Shown here piece by piece: positions 1 through 9,658 of a stretch of DNA of 64,000 bases. Position 1 is the stretch's first letter. Each line of letters starts with the position of its first letter. Under the pieces are notes generated by a model, which saw nothing but the letters and a program-made list of their open reading frames with translations, was not told the origin of the DNA and did not search any database. The position numbers were made by a program, and so were the translations under genes. This DNA comes from Mycoplasma sp. Bg2 (GTDB lineage: Bacteria > Bacillota_I > Bacilli_A > Mycoplasmatales > Hepatoplasmataceae), in the NCBI GenBank assembly GCA_001641225.1, contig LSMY01000003.1, positions 102,719 to 166,718 of the forward strand. Direction: 5' to 3'.

Positions 1-807
1 TTACTGGATTAATGTATCTTTTTCTTCTTCTTTTATTTTCATTTTTTATTAGTACCAATTCAGCATTATTAATGGAAAATTGGCCTTTTAAAGATTTGGG
101 AATTGGAGAAAATGGGATATTTTTAAATTCATTAAATATTCAACTTCTTTTCTGATGATATTTTTCTTTTATTTTAATTAACTTTGCATTATTTTATTTT
201 TTTTCAAAATATTGCTGGTACAAAAAGAAGTTTTTATCTTTTTATCTTTTTTTATCTTATATTATTAATTCTTTTTGGAAATATTGGGGTTCCACCAATA
301 ATAACAATTAATTATGATGATTTTATTTTTTCACATACCGTCTTAACCTGAAAGGTACAAGAAAATATTGGTATTGATAGATATGAAATGCAAATTTTAT
401 TTTGGCATTTTAATGTGACGAATATAGGAGAAATTAATGTATCAAATACAATAAAAACAAAATATGAAAGTGGGCGTTATGTTTCGCCGACTATTTCGCT
501 TCTTGTTCCTCATTCTTGAATTAATACTTATTGCGCCGCAATCTGAAAAGCAACTACATTAAAATCTTATAATACTTTTACTTTTATAAATCCATTGGAG
601 CCTTCTTTTACTTCAGGAAATTATTTTACTACAAATACTGATTATGAAATATCAATTTTATATCAAAATGAATTTCTTAAAAATGCACCAATTTGAAAAA
701 TCACAGGTCAAATTTGATGAGCATTAGGAATGTATCTATGAATTATATATTTTGGTCTTTTATATCTAATGGGAAATACTATTTCCCACGTTAAAATAAA
801 AAGTTAA
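1..807 (+). pseudogene. Array copy 0: ABC-2-permease-like membrane protein, 5'-truncated by window edge and frameshifted
   Basis: This is the first visible member of the tandem family that fills 1-8207. Its N-terminus lies left of the window. The visible part starts in a hydrophobic segment and carries the family motifs: two Trp (TGA TGA) before an ALFYFF segment, an IWWALGMYLW segment near the C-terminus, and a polar tail ending at TAA 805-807. The reading frame changes at a run of eight T (197-204). Relative to the other copies one T is extra, so the frame before it runs into TAA soon after, while the frame after it is open to 807. It could be a decayed copy, a phase-variable allele or a homopolymer sequencing error. 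It is the most diverged copy apart from the remnant. Confidence 0.6.
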
Positions 808-1041
808 ATATTCTTAACCAATTTTATGATTCATTATCTTATCAAATCATTCTTTTCTTGAATTAAAAAGTAAGAATTTTTCTTGAGTAATATTTTGTTT
901 AAACCTAAAAAAAGGACTAAAATTTTAGTTTTTAATGAAAAATGAGATGATTTAAATCATTTATAATTAATATTTTTTACTTAGCTATAACCTAATTTGT
1001 TTTAAATTTTTAATTTAATATAATTTAATTAGGTTATTATT
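808..1041. other. Intergenic region upstream of array copy 1
   Basis: This AT-rich stretch of 234 bases has no open frame of note. A short imperfect inverted repeat near 910-940 (AAAATTTTAG-type) could end transcription of copy 0, but it lacks a clean stem. The only clear signal is the TATAAT at 1019-1024. Confidence 0.4.
1019..1024 (+). promoter_or_regulatory. -10 box (TATAAT) of array copy 1
   Basis: A consensus TATAAT lies 17 bases before the ATG at 1042. Copies 2, 5 and 6 have the same arrangement (14-18 bases). There is no Shine-Dalgarno sequence before the ATG, so a leader of about ten bases is expected. Confidence 0.55.
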
Positions 1042-2288
1042 ATGAGCTTAATTATAAAAAAACAAAATATTGCTAAAACCAAAGAATTTGCGGAAGTAGA
1101 ATGAGCAAACATTACTTCAATTTTTGGGTTAATTTTTGTATTTGGAAGAAGTGTTTTTGCTCCTAAAAAAATAATTGGCTCCTTTCTTTTAGTAATTATT
1201 TTTGCAATTGGGACATTAGCAATAGCTCCATATTATTATTCTTATGGGATAACAGCTATTTTATGTTTATATCTAATTTCTAGTTTTGTTTATGGTTCTA
1301 TTTTTTACTCTTTTAGAAAATCTACTTTAACTGATAATATAAAGGGAACTAATTTAACTAAATTTGATATTTATTTTAGTTTTTTATTATTATATTTATT
1401 TTTACTGCCATGGTTTATTTATTTATTATTTCCTTCTTTATTATTGGACTAGCATTAAGCTCTCCCCTATTTATGGATGACTGATTTTTTAGAGAACAAG
1501 TTTATGGAACTGGCGGTCACGCAATAAATGAATTAAGTGCGCAATTATTAGTGTGATGATATATTGCCTTTAGCTTGCTTAATTTTTCATTGTTTTATTT
1601 ATTTCAAAATGTTTCAAATAAGCAAAAAACTTTTTATTCTTTTGTCTTCTTTTATTTTTTAATGTTGATGTTATATGGCCATTCACTTTTTACTCCTTAC
1701 CTTGGTAAAATATTCTTAATAGAAGAAACTTATCCTTATTTTAATTGGAGTGATAACCCTAGTATTTATAATTACATTTGGATAAGTTATCTAGATGGTG
1801 CAGTATTAGCAGATGGCTTAAATTTACCCTTTGATACTTATTTTCATATTACAATTTCTCATATGTGAATGACCAAGATTGAAAATGGACATTATCTTTT
1901 TGCAATTTTAACTTTATTAACTCCGCATTATTGAATTAATACTTATTGTGCAAATGCCATGCTATCTACTAGTTTAGTAAGTCAAACATTTGATCCAGCA
2001 ATAAATAATACTGAGGGTACTGTTGGCGAAACATTTTGAAATGCTCATCCAGATGCTGCAATTAAAATTAGTAATTTTGAACCCATTGATTATGTTTACC
2101 CAAAATATGGATTTGAAGATGCAAAAATTTGATCATTTCAAAATGAAATAGGATGAGTTTTATCTATGTATTTATGGATGGCTTATTTTATTCTTTTTTC
2201 TTTTATTGGCATTTGTATTTCAAGAAGTAAACAGCATAGTTTTTTAAGTTTGATTAAAAAACGTAAAACTAATTTAGAAAATGAATAA
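1042..2288 (+). pseudogene. Array copy 1: ABC-2-permease-like membrane protein, frameshifted in a T run
   Basis: The ATG at 1042 opens the family N-terminus (SLIIKKQNIAKTKEFAEVEW, with UGA Trp). Two hydrophobic segments follow, then the conserved ISSFVYGSIFYSFRKSTL block. At 1380-1385 there are six T after AG where copy 2 has seven; the frame is lost and ends at a TAG about 60 bases later. The alternative frame is open from there to TAA 2286-2288 and keeps all downstream motifs: WW before the LFYLFQN segment, TPHYWINTY, and WSFQNEIGWVLSMYLW. All parts of the gene are therefore present and one base is missing. This fits a recent mutation, slipped-strand phase variation or a sequencing error. 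Confidence 0.65.
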
Positions 2289-2381
2289 TTTATTTAGTCT
2301 ACTAATTATTTAAAATGAAGTTTTTAATTAAAAGCTGTAGTGGGATTTTTTATTTTCAAGTTAAATGCAAGTTATTTTTAC

Positions 2382-2387
2382 TATAAT
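2382..2387 (+). promoter_or_regulatory. -10 box (TATAAT) of array copy 2
   Basis: A consensus TATAAT sits 18 bases before the ATG at 2406. There is no Shine-Dalgarno sequence between them. Confidence 0.55.
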
Positions 2388-2405
2388 GTAATTTATTAGC
2401 AAATT

Positions 2406-3605
2406 ATGATTCAAATTATTAAAAAACAAGGAATTAGCAAAACCAAAGAGTTCGCAGAAGTAGAATGAGCAAATATTGCTTCTACTTTTGCTTTGATTTT
2501 GGTTTTTGGAAAAAGCATTTTTAAAATTAAAAAAATTCTTGCTGCTTTCGTTTTGGTATTTGTTTTTGCTTTCGGTACATTAGCAGTTGCTCCTTATTAT
2601 TATTCTTATGGAACAACAACGATTTTATGTTTATATTTAATTTCTAGTTTTGTTTATGGTTCTATTTTTTACTCTTTTAGAAAATCAACTTTAATTGAAA
2701 ATATGAGTGGAACAAACTTAAATAAATTTCAAATTTATTTAAGTTTTTTTATAATCATGTTTGTTTTTACTGCTATAGTTTATTTATTTATTGTGGTATT
2801 TTATATTATTGGGATTATTACAAACTTTCCTTTATTTGTTGATGATTTTTATTTTCAAGATAGAGATCATGGTGTGGGTGGACACTTAATTAGTCAATTA
2901 AATGCTGCTATAATGATCTGATGATTTGTTGCTTTTATATTACTTAATTTTTCATTATTTTATTTATTTCAAAATCTTGTTAATACTCAGAAAAATTTCT
3001 ATTCACTTATCTTTTTTTATTTCATTTTATTAATGATATATGGACATTCTTTAGCTCCCCCAAAATTAGATGTGTCATATGTACTTGTTGAAAAATATCC
3101 AGAATGATTTACTAAATATTACGGAAATATTTTTCTTTATGTAGGCGGAATAAGATTTGATAGCTTCCTTGCAATGCCAAATATAGACTATCCTATTGAT
3201 AATTCATATCATTTTGTTATTGATTCTCGTACAGTAAGTGATAAATTTGCAGCCCACCATTACATTTTTGGAATTTTAACCTTGTTAACTCCTCATTACT
3301 GAATTGATGTTTACACTGCAAATGTGATGAAAGGGACAAGTTTGATGCAAAATACTTGTTCAGTTTATACTCACGGTGCATTTTGAGATAATAGTGGGGA
3401 TCAAATACAAAATATTTCTTATAAAATTGATGCTTTTGGGGCTAATAATTACGTTTATTCTTACTCACAATATAATTTTAATTATGCAGATCTTTGATCA
3501 TTTAAAAATGAACTGTCTTGAATTTTATCAATGTATTTATGGATTGCTTATTTTATTCTTTTTTATTTTATGGGAACTACTATTTCAACAATTAAAAAAA
3601 GATAA
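2406..3605 (+). CDS. Array copy 2: ABC-2-permease-like multi-spanning membrane protein, intact
   Basis: This 399-residue integral membrane protein reads through several UGA Trp codons. There are about six hydrophobic segments: residues ~45-65, ~70-88, ~112-140, ~172-190, ~198-214 and ~362-388. A long polar loop of ~150 residues lies between the fifth and the last, as in ABC-2-type permeases. After the second segment comes FRKSTLIENMSGTNLNKF, which resembles the coupling stretch of ABC-2 permeases (compare KKSVLLRRIGASKVNKS in the permease at 58963). The motifs TPHYWIDVY and WSFKNELSWILSMYLWIAYF are shared by all copies. No ATPase gene adjoins the array, so the permease assignment rests on architecture only. 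Confidence 0.7.
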
Positions 3606-3699
3606 TTTTAATTTTTTACTAATAAAGTTTAATGTTTATCTGATGTAATCTTATTTAATAATAAATTATCAATATTATTTTCTTCATAATTTGTATATA

Positions 3700-3737
3700 A
3701 AAATGGCCGGAAAAGGCCACCATTTTTTTTTTTTTTT
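3700..3737 (+). terminator. Hairpin plus 15-T run after array copy 2
   Basis: A GC-rich hairpin (TGGCC, loop GGAAAA, GGCCA; it can extend with AAAATGG/CCATTTT) is followed by fifteen consecutive T (3723-3737). It has the form of a strong intrinsic terminator for copy 2. The last T is also the first base of the -10 box of copy 3. Confidence 0.75.
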
Positions 3738-3742
3738 ATAAT
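3737..3742 (+). promoter_or_regulatory. -10 box (TATAAT) of array copy 3, six bases before ATG
   Basis: TATAAT directly abuts the 15-T run and lies exactly six bases before the ATG at 3749, so the transcript would start at or beside the start codon. A homopolymer upstream of a -10 box is a known setting for promoter phase variation in mycoplasma surface gene families. Confidence 0.6.
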
Positions 3743-3748
3743 GGATAC

Positions 3749-4984
3749 ATGACCGAAAATTTACCTTATGATAAAAATGTAGTTACAAAAAAACAAGGAA
3801 TTGCTAAAACTAAAGAATTTGCAGAAGTTAAATGAGCAGAAATTAATTCAATTTGCGCTCTTATTTTTATTTTTGGAAGAAGTGTTTTTGTTCCTAAAAA
3901 AATTCTTGGATCATTTGGTTTAGTTCTTATTTTTATTTTTGGTACAATTGCTTTTGTTCCTTATTATTTTTCTTATGGAGCAGCAACCATTTTATCTTTA
4001 TATTTAATTTCTAGTTTTGTTTATGGTTCTATTTTTTATTCTTTTAGAAAATCAACTTTAACTGAGAATATAAAAGAAACTAATTTGGGTAAGTTTGATA
4101 TCTATTTTAGTTTCTTTATTATAATATTTGTTTTTACTGCTATGGTATATTTATTTATTCTTGCTTTTTTTATTATTGGAATAGTAGTAAATTTCCCTCT
4201 TTTCCAAGATGATTTCTTTTTTGAAGGAACTGATTATGGAGCAGCCGGACATTCAATTGCAGAGTTAAATGCACAATTATTAGTGTGATGATATGTTGCT
4301 TTTATTTGCCTTAATTTCTCCTTATTTTATTTATTTCAAAATATTGTTAATACCCAAAAGACTTTTTATACATCGGTTTTTTTCTATTTCATCTTACTAA
4401 TGATGTATGGGCACACTTTATATGTTCCTACATTTGATAAGTCATTTATTCTTGCAGAAGAATATTCATTTCTTGATAAGAATTCTGATAATAATATTTT
4501 TGACTATTTCCGTGGTGTAGATTATGATACTCTTTTTCTAGCACCAAATATTAATTTCCCATTTGATACTTCATTTCATATGGAAGTAGATAGTATGTTA
4601 GCTGAAAAAGCCCATGGAAGAAGAGCCATTTTTATTGTTATGAATTTATTAGTTCCTCATTATTGAATTAATATCTATTGCGCAAATGCGATGAGATCTA
4701 CATGTATGTTTGTTGATACTGCAAATCCATATCCAGCAACAGAGGGCGGGGTAAATGCTCCAAATTATATTTTTTGGGTTAATCATCCAGATCTTAAAGC
4801 TGCAATTATAGATTTTAAAGGTGAAAATCATCCCTATGTTTATTCAAAATATAGTTTTGCCAATGCAAGAATTTGATCATTTAAAAATGATATTGCTTGA
4901 GTTTTAGCAATGTATTTATGGATAGCATATTTTGCTCTTTTTACAATCATGGGAAAAACTATTTCAAAAGCAAAAGCATGATAA
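3749..4984 (+). CDS. Array copy 3: ABC-2-permease-like multi-spanning membrane protein, intact
   Basis: At 411 residues this is the longest intact copy. The N-terminus (MTENLPYDKNVVTKKQGIAK) is about ten residues longer than in the other copies. It has the same six hydrophobic segments, the SFVYGSIFYSFRKSTLTENI block, VPHYWINIY, and a C-terminal WSFKNDIAWVLAMYLWIAYF segment. The last codon before TAA is UGA (Trp), giving ...SKAKAW. The loop between the fifth and last segments is about 150 residues and is the most variable part between copies. Function is unknown; an ABC-2 permease fold is inferred from topology and the FRKSTL coupling-like segment. Confidence 0.7.
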
Positions 4985-5111
4985 ATTCTAAATATTATGA
5001 TTGAACATTATAAGGAAGATTTTTATAAATTTTATTTAGTTGAAATATTATTTTAGTTTAGTCAGCTTCATAATTACTTGGATTTTCTTTTGCAATTTAA
5101 ATATTAATGTA

Positions 5112-5700
5112 ATGAGTTTAATTATAAAGAAACAAGATATTTCTAAAGTTAATGAATTTGTAAATATAAAATTAGCTAATATTACTTCTGCTTCACCTTT
5201 TTTAACAAAAGTATTTTAATTTCAAAAAACTTTTGGGGCTTTTTTTGGTGCTATTATTTATTTCAGATCATTGCCTGTTGTTCCTTATTATTTTTTTGCT
5301 CCATATTTATTAAGAATTAAAAAAGAAGATCAGAAATATTTTTCTGCAATTATGATTTTATCAACTCCTCATTATTGAATTAATATTTATAGTTCAAAGG
5401 TCATGAAAGTAGCTTCTTTATCAACTTGGGAAGTTGATCCGCAAATTATTTCTCATTTCTTCTTGAAGAATATCTTAAGTTTACTGAAACAATTAACAAT
5501 TTTGAATTAATAATGAATATGTATATGTTTATTCTTCTTATAGTTTTGATAATGCTAATATTCGATCATTTCATAATGAGGTGAGATGAACTTTAGCAAT
5601 GTATCTATGAATGGTTTATTTTGTTATTTTTTATTTTATGGGGACAACAATTTCAATAATTAATAAAAATAATTTTAACTTTTTTATTATTGAAATTTAA
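5112..5700 (+). pseudogene. Array copy 4: internally deleted remnant of the membrane-protein family
   Basis: The first ~30 codons match the family N-terminus (SLIIKKQDISKVNEF), then the frame stops at TAA 5217-5219. Only one hydrophobic stretch and the C-terminal parts (STPHYWINIYSSKVMK near 5350-5410 and WTLAMYLWMVYFVIFYFMGT near 5580-5645) remain, so roughly half the gene is deleted. The TATAAT seen before other copies is degraded here. A clear dead copy that shows turnover in the array. Confidence 0.8.
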
Positions 5701-5727
5701 ATTCTTGCTAAGATTAGTTTTATTTAA

Positions 5728-5733
5728 TATAAT
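5728..5733 (+). promoter_or_regulatory. -10 box (TATAAT) of array copy 5
   Basis: A consensus TATAAT within TTTAATATAATT lies 14 bases before the ATG at 5748. The same flank occurs before copies 1 and 6. Confidence 0.55.
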
Positions 5734-5747
5734 TTAGTTATCTAATT

Positions 5748-6926
5748 ATGAATGCAACTATCAAAAAACAAGGAATTTCAAAAGTCGAACAATTTATAGA
5801 TGTAAAATGAGCGAATGTTACTTCAATTTTTGCTTTAATTTTTATTTTTGGAAAAAGTGTTTTAATACCCAAAAAAATCTTAGGATCTTTTTCAATAGCA
5901 ATTATTGTTGCTATTGGTTCATTAGTGATGGTCCCCTATTATTTTTCATATGGGGCGACAATTAATTTAAGTCTTTTTTTAATTTCTAGTTTTGTTTATG
6001 GTTCTATTTTTTATTCTTTTCGAAGATCAACTTTATTTGATAATTTGAGAGAAACAAATTTAAGCAAAATTGCTATTTATTTTAGTATTTTTGTAGTAAT
6101 GGCTATTTTTACAGCATTTATTTATCTATTTATTATTTCTTCTTTTATAATTGGACTAGCAATAAACACAAATTTATTTATGACTGATTGATTTTTTAGA
6201 AATTATAATTTTGGATCAGGTGGATATTGAATTGGCGGTTTAAATGCACAACTAATGATATGATGATTTGTTGCCTTTATCTGTTTAAATTTTTCATTAT
6301 TTTACTTATTTCAAAATATTGCTAATAGTCAAAAAACATTCTATTTATTTGTTTTTTTCTATTTAATTTTATTAATGCTATATGGTAATTCTATAAATAC
6401 ACCTTATCTTGGTTATTCATTTTCAATAGTTGAGAAGTATCCCATTTTAGCAAAAGTTGATAATTTTGATATTATTTATAATTATTACTTTTATAAAGAT
6501 TTACTTTTAATTCCAAATTATGATTATCCATTTGATGTTTCCTTTCATATTACAATCTCAGATATGATTCAAGCAAAATTTGAAAATGGGCATTATTTAA
6601 CAGCGATTATAAGTTTGCTAACCCCTCATTATTGAATTAATATTTATAGTGCAAATATAATGAAAGCAACCTGCTTGAGAAAAGAAATATTTGATCCTAT
6701 AGTAACCTTGGAATCATGTCCAGAATCTTGAACTGGAATTACTAATTATATTAATGATTTTAAGCTTCCTTATCTATGCCCTATTTATAACTTTAAACAT
6801 GCTAAAATTTGATCATTACAAAATGAAATTGGTTGAGTATTGGGAATGTATTTATGGATGGCATATTTTATTTTTTTCTATTTTATCGGAATGTGTTTTT
6901 CTAAATTAAATTGTTATAAAAAATAA
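5748..6926 (+). CDS. Array copy 5: ABC-2-permease-like multi-spanning membrane protein, intact
   Basis: This 392-residue family member opens with MNATIKKQGISKVEQF. About six hydrophobic segments, the SSFVYGSIFYSFRRSTLFDN block, WW before LNFSLFYLFQN, TPHYWINIY and the C-terminal WSLQNEIGWVLGMYLWMAYF are all present. Several UGA codons read as Trp at conserved positions. It is closest in wording to copy 6 (shared STLFDN, LFMTDWFF), so these two look like a more recent duplication than copies 1-3. Membrane location is clear; the permease role is inferred. Confidence 0.7.
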
Positions 6927-6977
6927 TTTTTTGAAATTAAAATAATCTTATTTATTTTTTTGTTTAAATTTATTTAA

Positions 6978-6983
6978 TATAAT
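6978..6983 (+). promoter_or_regulatory. -10 box (TATAAT) of array copy 6
   Basis: A consensus TATAAT lies 15 bases before the ATG at 6999. No Shine-Dalgarno sequence is present. Confidence 0.55.
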
Positions 6984-6998
6984 TAAATTGATAGTATT

Positions 6999-8207
6999 AT
7001 GAGTTTAATTATAAAAAGATGTGGGATTGCTAAAACAAAAGAATTCATTGATGTAGAATGAGCAAATATTACTTCTATTTTTGCTTTAATTTTTATTTTT
7101 GGAAAAAGTGTTTTGATTCCTAAAAAGATTTTAGGCTCACTTCTTATTGTGTTAATTTTTACTATTGGGTCACTAGCAATTGTCCCATATTATTTTTCTT
7201 ATGCAGCAACAACAAATTTAAGTTTATTTCTAATTTCTAGTTTTATTTATGGTTCAATTTTTTATTCATTTAGAAAATCAACTTTATTTGATAATATAAA
7301 CGAAACAAATTTAAGTAAATTTGATATTTATTTAAGTATTTTTGCAATTATGTTTATTTTTACTGCTTTCGCCTATTTATTTATTATTTCTTTTTTTATT
7401 ATCGGGCTAGTAGTGGACTCAAATTTGTTCATGACTGATTGATTTTTTGAAAATAGCGATTATGGACTTGGCGGATATGCAATTAAGGGCCTAAATGTCC
7501 AGTTAATTGTTTGATGATATATTGCTTTTATTAGTTTAAATTTTTCATTATTTTATTTATTTCAAAATATTGCAAAAAATCAAAAAACTTTCTATTTATT
7601 TGTATTTTTCTATTTCTTTATAATTATGATTTATGGGAATGCATTAATTGCTCCCTCTCTTGATCAAATATATGTATTAACAGAAAAATATTCATTTTTA
7701 AATGGGGATTCAACAAATAATCTTTATCAATATGTGGGGGGATTTAGATATGATTATATTCTCTTAATTCCAAATAAGGATTATCCTATTGATGCTTCAT
7801 TTTATATTGAAGTTCGGTCTGATTTACTAGTTGCAAAATTTAAAAAAGGAAATTACTTTGTTGCATTTATGACTTTGTTAACTCCATATTATTGAATTAA
7901 TTTTTATAGTGCAGATATGATGAAAGCAACATGTCTGTCCATTGGTAATTTTAATCCAAAAACTACTAGTATTTTTCCTGGAGGAGAAGGACAGCCAATA
8001 TGAGATAGCATTGCGACTGCAATTAATGATTATGGGTTAAAAGAACATACTTATTTATATGCACCTTATGGTTTTAAAAATGCAAAAATATGATCATTGC
8101 AAAATGATATTGGCTGAATTTTGGGAATGTATCTTTGGACAGCTTATTTTGTGTTTTTTTATTTTGTAGGAAGATGTATTTCAAAATTTGTTTACTATAA
8201 AAATTAA
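6999..8207 (+). CDS. Array copy 6: ABC-2-permease-like multi-spanning membrane protein, intact
   Basis: This 402-residue protein is the last member of the array before the housekeeping genes. It carries the family N-terminus (SLIIKRCGIAKTKEFIDVEW), two early hydrophobic segments, SSFIYGSIFYSFRKSTLFDN, the WW plus LFYLFQN segment, a variable polar loop, TPYYWINFY and the C-terminal WSLQNDIGWILGMYLWTAYF. UGA codes Trp throughout. It is very similar to copy 5 in its first half and more different in the loop, the pattern expected when outer loops diversify under selection or recombination. Confidence 0.7.
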
Positions 8208-8223
8208 TCAATAATAATTACTA

Positions 8224-8229
8224 TATAAT
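8224..8229 (+). promoter_or_regulatory. -10 box (TATAAT) of rpmE
   Basis: TATAAT lies 46 bases before the rpmE ATG. Unlike the array genes, rpmE also has a strong Shine-Dalgarno sequence (AAGGAG, about 8260-8265). Confidence 0.5.
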
Positions 8230-8275
8230 AATATAGACGACAAAACTATCGTTATACTAAGGAGATATACACATC

Positions 8276-8494
8276 ATGAAAAAGGATTTACATCCCAAAC
8301 TACATACAATTGAAGTTACTTGTACTACATGTGGAAATAAATTTGAAATAGAAACAATTTTAGACGAACTAAAAGTTGATACTTGCTCAAATTGTCATCC
8401 ATTTTACACAGGTAAAATGTCTTCTGCTTCAGCAGCAGGAAGAATTGAAAAATTCAATAAAAAATATGAGTCTACACTCAAAGATAAAAAATAA
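8276..8494 (+). CDS. rpmE: 50S ribosomal protein L31 (zinc-binding type)
   Basis: At 72 residues this has the usual length for L31. It carries the diagnostic VDTCSNCHPFYTGK segment and a C-terminal GRIEKFNKKY. Cys pairs CTTC (near residue 16) and CSNC (near 37) make the zinc site, so this is the C+ form of L31, which sits on the central protuberance of the large subunit. A strong AAGGAG ribosome binding site precedes the ATG. It is transcribed on its own: a TATAAT lies upstream and an intrinsic terminator follows. Confidence 0.95.
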   Translation: MKKDLHPKLHTIEVTCTTCGNKFEIETILDELKVDTCSNCHPFYTGKMSSASAAGRIEKFNKKYESTLKDKK

Positions 8495-8516
8495 TCTCCG
8501 ACCACAATATTTGCGC

Positions 8517-8544
8517 AAAAAAACACCTGAAAAGGTGTTTTTTA
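8517..8544 (+). terminator. Intrinsic terminator after rpmE
   Basis: The stem AAACACCT / AGGTGTTT with a GAAA tetraloop is followed by a T run. Confidence 0.85.
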
Positions 8545-8567
8545 TTTTATTAGTAAATTTTAATAGT

Positions 8568-8573
8568 TATAAT
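8568..8573 (+). promoter_or_regulatory. -10 box of the prfA operon, near-leaderless
   Basis: TATAAT lies eight bases before the prfA ATG (8582). With the usual six to eight bases from -10 to the start of transcription the mRNA would begin at or within a base or two of the ATG. There is no Shine-Dalgarno sequence. Confidence 0.6.
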
Positions 8574-8581
8574 TAAATATA

Positions 8582-9658
8582 ATGGAAAAAAATATTGAAG
8601 ATCGATTATCAAAAATGCTCAAAGACTTTGAGGAAATGTCAGTGTCCTTAACTGACCCAAATGTTTTAAATAACATTAAGGAATTTACTCTTTTAAACAA
8701 AAAAATTAAAGGATTAGAGCAAAAAGTTGAACTTTATAAAAGATATCTAGATTTAAAACAAGAAATAGCAGATGCAACTACAATGTTGCAAGAAGAAACT
8801 GACCATGAAATGATTGTGGACCTAAAACTTATTTTGCATCAAAGTAAAAAGGATCTTAAATGAGTAGATGAAGAAATTTTAGATTTAATGGTAAATAAAG
8901 ATCCTCTTGATGAACATGACGCAATTGTTGAAATTCAAGGTGCCGCTGGTGGTGATGAAGCAAAAATCTTTGCTGGTGATTTATATCGAATGTATGTGAA
9001 GTATGCAGCAAAGATGGAATGAACAATTGAAATCATTGATTCTGAAGAATCAAATCAAGGCGGATTTGCCTTTGTTTCTTTTTCAGTCAATGGGACTGAT
9101 GTTTATGGACATTTAAAATTTGAGTCTGGAGTTCATCGTGTTCAAAGAGTTCCCCTTACTGAAAGTTTAGGAAGAGTACATACCTCAACTGCAACAGTTG
9201 TTGTGACTCCGCAATTAGATGACGATTCAAAAGAAATAGAAGTACTTCCTTCAGATTTACGAATTGATACTTATCGTGCTTCTGGTGCTGGTGGTCAACA
9301 TATTAATAAAACTGATTCAGCAGTAAGAATTACTCATATTCCAACTGGAACAGTGGCTCAATCACAAGATGGAAGAAGCCAACATGATAATAAAGATAAA
9401 GCAATGAAAACTTTACTTTCAAAATTATATGATCAAAAATTGCAAGAAGAAGCAAAAGAAAAAAATGAAATTAAATCTTCTATTGTGGGAACAGGAGATC
9501 GTTCTGAAAAAATTAGAACTTATAATTATCCGCAAAATAGAATTACTGATCACCGTGTTGGTCTTACACTTAAAAAACTTGATCGGGTAATGGATGGTGG
9601 CCTTGCTGAAATGATTGATGTTATTATTGCAACAAATAAGGGAGAAAATAATGAATAA
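8582..9658 (+). CDS. prfA: Peptide chain release factor 1
   Basis: This 358-residue class I release factor reads UAA and UAG and triggers peptidyl-tRNA hydrolysis through its GGQ loop ([19 protein letters not shown], near residue 230). In RF1 the stop-codon-reading tripeptide is PxT; here it reads P-L-T (9152-9160, context RVPLTES). UGA is a Trp codon in this genome (the gene itself has in-frame TGA), so RF2 would be unneeded, as is usual in Mollicutes. prmC, whose product methylates the GGQ glutamine, overlaps the 3' end. The start is fixed by the near-leaderless promoter just upstream. Confidence 0.95.

Noticed and set aside
3376..3648. 90-residue frame at the end of array copy 2
   Set aside because: It is out of frame with copy 2, whose own frame (with UGA as Trp) continues to TAA at 3603-3605 and keeps the family C-terminus.
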